Origin: Cinclus cinclus
Taxonomy: Eukaryota > Chordata > Aves > Passeriformes > Cinclidae
Length of the DNA stretch: 64,000 bases
NCBI RefSeq assembly: GCF_963662255.1
Contig: NC_085055.1
Location: forward strand, 2,480,602 to 2,544,601
Direction of reading: 5' to 3'
Shown: positions 59,567-64,000 of the stretch, one piece after another
Layout: each line of letters starts with the position of its first letter
Position numbering within the stretch: position 1 is the first letter of the stretch
The notes under the pieces: generated by a model
Seen by the model: the letters and a program-made list of their open reading frames with translations, nothing else
The model's database searches: none
What the model was told of the DNA's origin: nothing
Translations under genes and position numbers: made by a program

Positions 59567-60550
59567 TTGTCGTTGCCAACCGCCTGTGATATTTTTCATC
59601 CTTAACCATCCCTGCATGAAATCAGGAATAGAACAGGACTGATCTGCTAAATGAGCCCAAGTGGTGCAGGGCTCCTGGACACCAGATGAAAGTGGTGTTA
59701 TGTGATAGAGCTGATCTATTTTAGCAGATTTTTTGTGTGGATTAGAGACTATAAATCTGTTCTGGGGTGGGTTTTGTTCTGCTCAATATGCTTTGCATCC
59801 GGGCTGTATTATTCCACATGCCTCCTATCACAGATGGGATCAGATTCATTCAGCCTAATGTGGTTTGTAGCCATTTGGCGATCTATTAAGTCTAGATTTT
59901 ATTTTTTTTTTTCCTAATAGAATTTGCCTTTTTATGGAATTAATTAGATCAGACAATGTCTACTGAACGATGTGGAGGTTTTGTGTGACTGTGATAAGAA
60001 TGGAGTTGCCTTGATATTAAAAAAAATTTAAATATCTGCCCCTCAGGCAGTGGAAACAATACAAACTTCTGAGGGCTCCCTGCATGGATTCCATGCTTTA
60101 GACATCTGCTCTGATAGCAGAAAAGCCTGGATAAATGATTCATGCTGTGTCAAGAATTTGCAAAGTTTTTTGCTCAGAGTTGAACACTCGTGACAGTGAA
60201 CCCACAAATCTTTTTGCTAAGCTGGAAAGAGTGGAAGAATCTGGGGGGAAAAAGGAAAATTCTCATGACCACCAACATCAAAACCCCAAACTGTGCTGCC
60301 TGAGACACTGCTTACAAAAAAAAAAAAAGGTTAATTTTGTCATCCCAGGAGCTTTGAAATGGCATGAAATACATGATGGAACCACAGTTCCACCACACAC
60401 AGGCTGCGAGCTCAGAGTTCCTGGTGTCTTGGTGGTTTCTACATTTCTTATCTTGATATCTACAGAGAGTTTCAGATAAACCTGGCTGTGCATTCATTAT
60501 TATCAGATTATTGATAAATGGGCAGTTCTGCACTGAAAATGGCAGTTCAG
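58771..60550. other. Unique non-coding DNA
   Basis: Contains an A-run near 59266-59278 and a TTTA microsatellite. No gene or transposon recognised. Confidence 0.5.
59523..59569. repeat. (TTTA)n microsatellite
   Basis: About eleven copies of a TTTA tetramer, preceded by 'gcttattt' and ending 'ttattgtcg'. Confidence 0.96.
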
Positions 60551-60657
60551 GAGGCTTTTGGACAATGCCCTCAGGCACAGCGAGGGATTCTTGGGATGGT
60601 CTTGTGCAGGATGATCCCTGTGTGTCCCTTACAATTCAGGATACTCCATGATTTATG
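60551..60657 (+). mobile_element. CR1 LINE tail
   Basis: 'gaggcttttggacaatgcc', 'gggatggtcttgtgcagg', 'atgatccctgtgtgtccc' and the end 'atactccatgatttatg'. It belongs to the 'gatgatccttgtgggtccc' tail subfamily, like the 11421 copy. Confidence 0.8.
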
Positions 60658-63108
60658 ACCCCCATATCATGAGGGAGCACAGCAGTAGATTCTCAACCCA
60701 GAGGTTTCAGATTTCCTTATGGAAAAGGGTTAATGAACAGGGAAAATGGAATGAAGAAAGGTGTTTGAAATGGGAAACAGTGGCACCAAACTGGAGATCC
60801 GTGTGTGTGTTTTAGGCTGTACATCCTAGGGGCACCTGCTGCCAAAGCATCGCATCCTCTGGATGCAGGATGGTCTCCAACCACCCCACTGAGGTCCAAT
60901 CCGTGTCACTCCATGAGTACAACTGCCATGGCCTTAATTAGCAATCCGCTAATGGGGAAAACAGAGAGAAAATTTCGATTTTTTGGCTCAACAGCCACTT
61001 GCCATCAGTGAGTCTAACCAGGCTGTGGGGATGGGGACAGCCAGGACAGGGGGGGCACAGCTGGGAGTGTCTAACTCAGATATTCCAGGTGGAGTGGAGC
61101 TGTGTGCCAAAACACACCTCGGAGGCAGCAACATCAAAGAAGTCATTGATGACTAAAAAACCCCCAAAGCAACCCAAAAAAGAAATTGCAACTTGATCTA
61201 AACTTTTCCTCTGCTTACCAGTAGCAGTTGCCCAAACCCCACCAGAGAATATCCAAACCACACAGGTTATTCACTGACTGTGTTCATTGAGTGACAAATC
61301 AGACCCACAGACCTCCAGCTGGGAGAATCCTCTGCCATCTGCTCTTCATCCATTGCGAAGTCTTTCCATACTGGGATGGGATAGATAAGATCCAAATGGT
61401 GGGGAGGCCGCAGACAGAGAAACACAGTGTGTCTTTTTATCCTCTAAGAAATCACATAAAAAGCCTTTTACTTTGAATTTGGTACAAAGGTAGATTTCAT
61501 GCTCTGAAATGGAGCATTTCTGTTTGAGGGGATGGATCTTAAAAAGGATAAAAAAAGCCATTTTTCTTCTTGGCCAAGTCTCCCAAGCTGATCAGTTGGA
61601 TCCATTCAATGAAACTTGGAGGGTTTGTCTTTGACCAGCAGCACTGGGATCAGCAGCAGAGGATGGATTGCCTGGAAGCGCAGCCATGGATGAGCCAAAG
61701 GAATTCAGTTTCATGGAGTTTGACTGAAAGGGAAAAGAAATTTCCTCCTTGAAGCATCCCTAGAGACATCTCCCAAAGCAGCAAAAACTGAGCTAGCAGA
61801 ATGGAGAGATTTTGTACAAATCATTAATAAGCACAAAGAAATGCTACAAAGTGCTCACTGTCAGACTGTTGATTTAATTCCAGTTGTGGGGAAACATCTG
61901 TTTGTCCTTGCTTGAGCTTGGGAAGCATTGTGAAGCATTAGAAATAATTCCAGAGTTGTTACATTTGCTATTTCATTATAGTTCGGGGTTTGTTCTTTGA
62001 TAAGGCACATTCAAAATCACAGCAGATGCCAGCTTTCAGCATAATTTTTGAAGGATTAAGTCTTATTCTGATCAGGTGTGAAATAAAACAGGTAAAGAGT
62101 TTCTGAACTCCTGGTAAATCCCTTCATAATTAAAAAGAGAGGAATTTGTTTCAAGCCTAATTTGAAGGATTTCTTTAGGATGATACTGCTGCAGTTCACT
62201 ACCCACCTTTATTGTAATTAATAATGTAATTACAATCAAAAGGGATCTGAGTAGGAATACTGATAAGAAATGGGGATATTGATAATATTGGACATCACGG
62301 GAAAACTTGTGGGCATAAGAACAAATCAAGGACTTCCGCCCCTGACTTTTGACATTGTTTGACCAGACCTGCAAGGCCCAGAGGTTAAAGTAAATTCCCT
62401 TATTTTATAGAAAGTAACAGAACCAAGAGACTTCACAGCCCATGTCCAACAAGGAAACAAATTTAGAATCTGTTCTTTCAAGAACCTACAGGAATTCCAT
62501 TTCAACTGTTCCCATGAATGCATATCTTCTAAGCAAGGCTTGTTCTTTGCCCTGAGTTTCTTTTTCTTCTGCAGAAATGTTTGTTTGGGGGTTTTATTGC
62601 TTTATTTGGTGGTTTTTTTTTTTTTTTTATGGAAGGTTTCTGTTCAATGATTACGACAAGCCCTTGACTCCAAAGGACACAAATTGCCAGGTCCAAGAGT
62701 GTTGGTGGAAATCATGATTGATGGACAAGAGAATAAACTCCAGCCTCCATCCTGGGTTAGAGAGAAAGCTGAAATCTTGAGACGTGAATTGTTTACTTGT
62801 GGAGTCAGGACAGGTCCAAGATGTCAGGAGGAATTTTCAGTTTATTTTCCCTGATTTTTATGACTCTTTTCCATGCCTGTGGACTTCAGGGAATTAAAAT
62901 CAAGTCCTGCTCAAGTAGTGGATTCAGCAAGAGAGAGAATTTAGTGAGGAATCGCAAAATAAAATACAAAATATAAAATAATATTAAATCTAAAATAATA
63001 TAAAATAAATACAAAATTAAAATATTAAATGTTAAATATAGACTATTAAATATAAAATACACGTGCATGGCCAGGGAAGTCGGCAGTGATGGAAAGCTCC
63101 TCCTGTAG
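60658..63108. other. Unique non-coding DNA
   Basis: No LINE is recognised. T-run near 62612-62629. 60900-60960 has 'cttaattagcaatccgctaa', a homeobox-type pair. AT-rich tract at 62955-63060 is listed separately. Confidence 0.5.
62955..63060. repeat. AT-rich low-complexity tract (TAAAATA-type)
   Basis: Repeated 'aaaataaaatac', 'aatataaaataat' and 'tattaaat' pieces, loosely tandem. Confidence 0.85.
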
Positions 63109-63375
63109 ATAAAAGAATTGGGTCAGGGGAGACAAGGCTGGCAAAGACAGAGTCTTGAGCACCTTTATCAGGAAAAAGAGGAGCTGGATTGGCTGTCAGA
63201 AAGGGAGAGAACGAGATTAGAAAATCAAATGGCACGGCCTCTTTGTCAGGGTTCAGCAGGGCATCCTTCTGAATTGATACTGGCATTATCCTTGGACATG
63301 TGCAGTAACTGTAAAGTACAGCTGATATTGAATTGTTGGGAAATTCCCCTTATAATGGAGGGGACTATATCCTAA
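63109..63375 (+). CDS. Candidate open exon, unrecognised (very low confidence)
   Basis: A frame of 88 codons opens directly after 'gctcctcctgtag' (acceptor-like, also an in-frame stop) and runs to a TAA at 63373-63375. It has no ATG near its start. The first third is highly charged and potentially helical (LYQEKEELDWLSERERTRLE). The rest is hydrophobic with scattered Cys. No family is recognised and no donor is evident. Confidence 0.08.
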   Translation: MKELGQGRQGWQRQSLEHLYQEKEELDWLSERERTRLENQMARPLCQGSAGHPSELILALSLDMCSNCKVQLILNCWEIPLIMEGTIS

Positions 63376-64000
63376 TTCCCAAATACAATTACTTCAGAAT
63401 AATTCAGGATGTAAATCAGGTCCTAATTAGTCAAACCCATCAATTTACCATCTTTACTGTCCCAGGAAATGCCATCGCACCTTACTTTAAAGTTTGCAAA
63501 AGTCCTGATGCTCTGAATCTCTAAAATTAAATTTTAAAAATCCTTGTATTATGTAGCACCTCAGACTTCATTAGCATACAAAAATGAACTTCTGGGAATG
63601 GTCCACAAATTTGGCTCAGCCACTTATTTATTTTATTCCCTTCCCAATACAGAAAATAAATTCCATTTTATATTTGCAAAAGGCTATTTTAGGATCACCA
63701 ACAACCCAAAAAATGGACACTTTTTACCCTATCTAGGTTGTACTACATTTAGTCCCTTTTCCTCCTGCAGGTGAGCGACTGTGACAGATTTGAAACTAAA
63801 AATAATTGCACAATGACTGGAATAATACAAAAATGAGAGCAGGAGCCTGGCCTGGATCTCTCTGGACATGGCAAGGGCCTCAAATCCGTAATTGTGGGGG
63901 AAGAGCTTGCAAAGGACTCCAACTGCTTTGAAACTCCATGGGCATGGAATGTTCTGGCTGTTGGGAAAGAAGGGAAGTAGCTTCTAGCTGGAAACTTTTC
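63376..64000. other. Unique non-coding DNA to the window edge
   Basis: No gene or repeat recognised. 'cctcctgcaggtgagcgac' near 63763-63781 contains overlapping acceptor- and donor-like strings but brackets no exon. Confidence 0.5.

Noticed and set aside
1..64000. tRNA, snRNA or other structured RNA genes
   Set aside because: I saw no tRNA A/B box pair with a cloverleaf and no snRNA-like sequence by eye. A covariance-model scan would settle it.

Overview
This window looks like a piece of a bird nuclear chromosome, most likely a songbird (passerine). The main evidence is about two dozen truncated CR1 LINE copies. Most end in the diagnostic avian CR1 3' tail, read as 'ggtgtccctgcc...atggcaggg...aaggtcccttccaac...attctatgattc' or its reverse complement. 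There is also one probable avian endogenous-retrovirus solo LTR, several simple repeats and long stretches of AT-rich unique DNA. Nothing bacterial, plasmid or phage-like is present: no operons, no ribosome-binding sites and no dense coding.

I recognise no protein-coding gene, tRNA, rRNA or other structured RNA gene. Every open frame is short (longest 234 codons, inside CR1 sequence) and most use non-ATG starts. A handful of segments deserve testing as exons because they combine an open frame with splice or polyadenylation signals: 11545-11696, 45508-45822, 52918-53079, 63109-63375, the small membrane-anchor-like ORF at 16692-16901, and the segment open on both strands at 44555-45061. All are low confidence and none matches a family I can name.

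Layout: 1-3226 unique; 3227-3498 a TA microsatellite and a GGGAAA repeat; 3508-4185 probable minus-strand solo LTR; 4186-11420 unique DNA with two plus-strand CR1 copies and a TCA microsatellite; 11421-11696 a CR1 tail followed by a candidate exon; 12745-13445 two CR1 copies end to end on the minus strand; 13446-38400 mostly unique DNA with scattered CR1 fragments; 38401-39166 two more minus-strand CR1 pieces; 39167-48520 unique DNA with three plus-strand CR1 pieces; 48521-49508 a CR1 fragment abutting a 16-copy, 52-bp minisatellite; 49509-64000 unique DNA with four CR1 pieces, microsatellites and several homopolymers.

The most functional-looking non-repeat DNA is a set of AT-rich blocks carrying homeobox-type, octamer or MEF2-like motifs or retained CpGs (about 4370-4740, 24060-24520, 36400-36600, 37940-38240, 55560-56520). 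They may be conserved non-coding elements. The window reads as an intergenic or large-intron gene desert. I did not find an obviously new biological system; the most distinctive structure is the 52-bp minisatellite.
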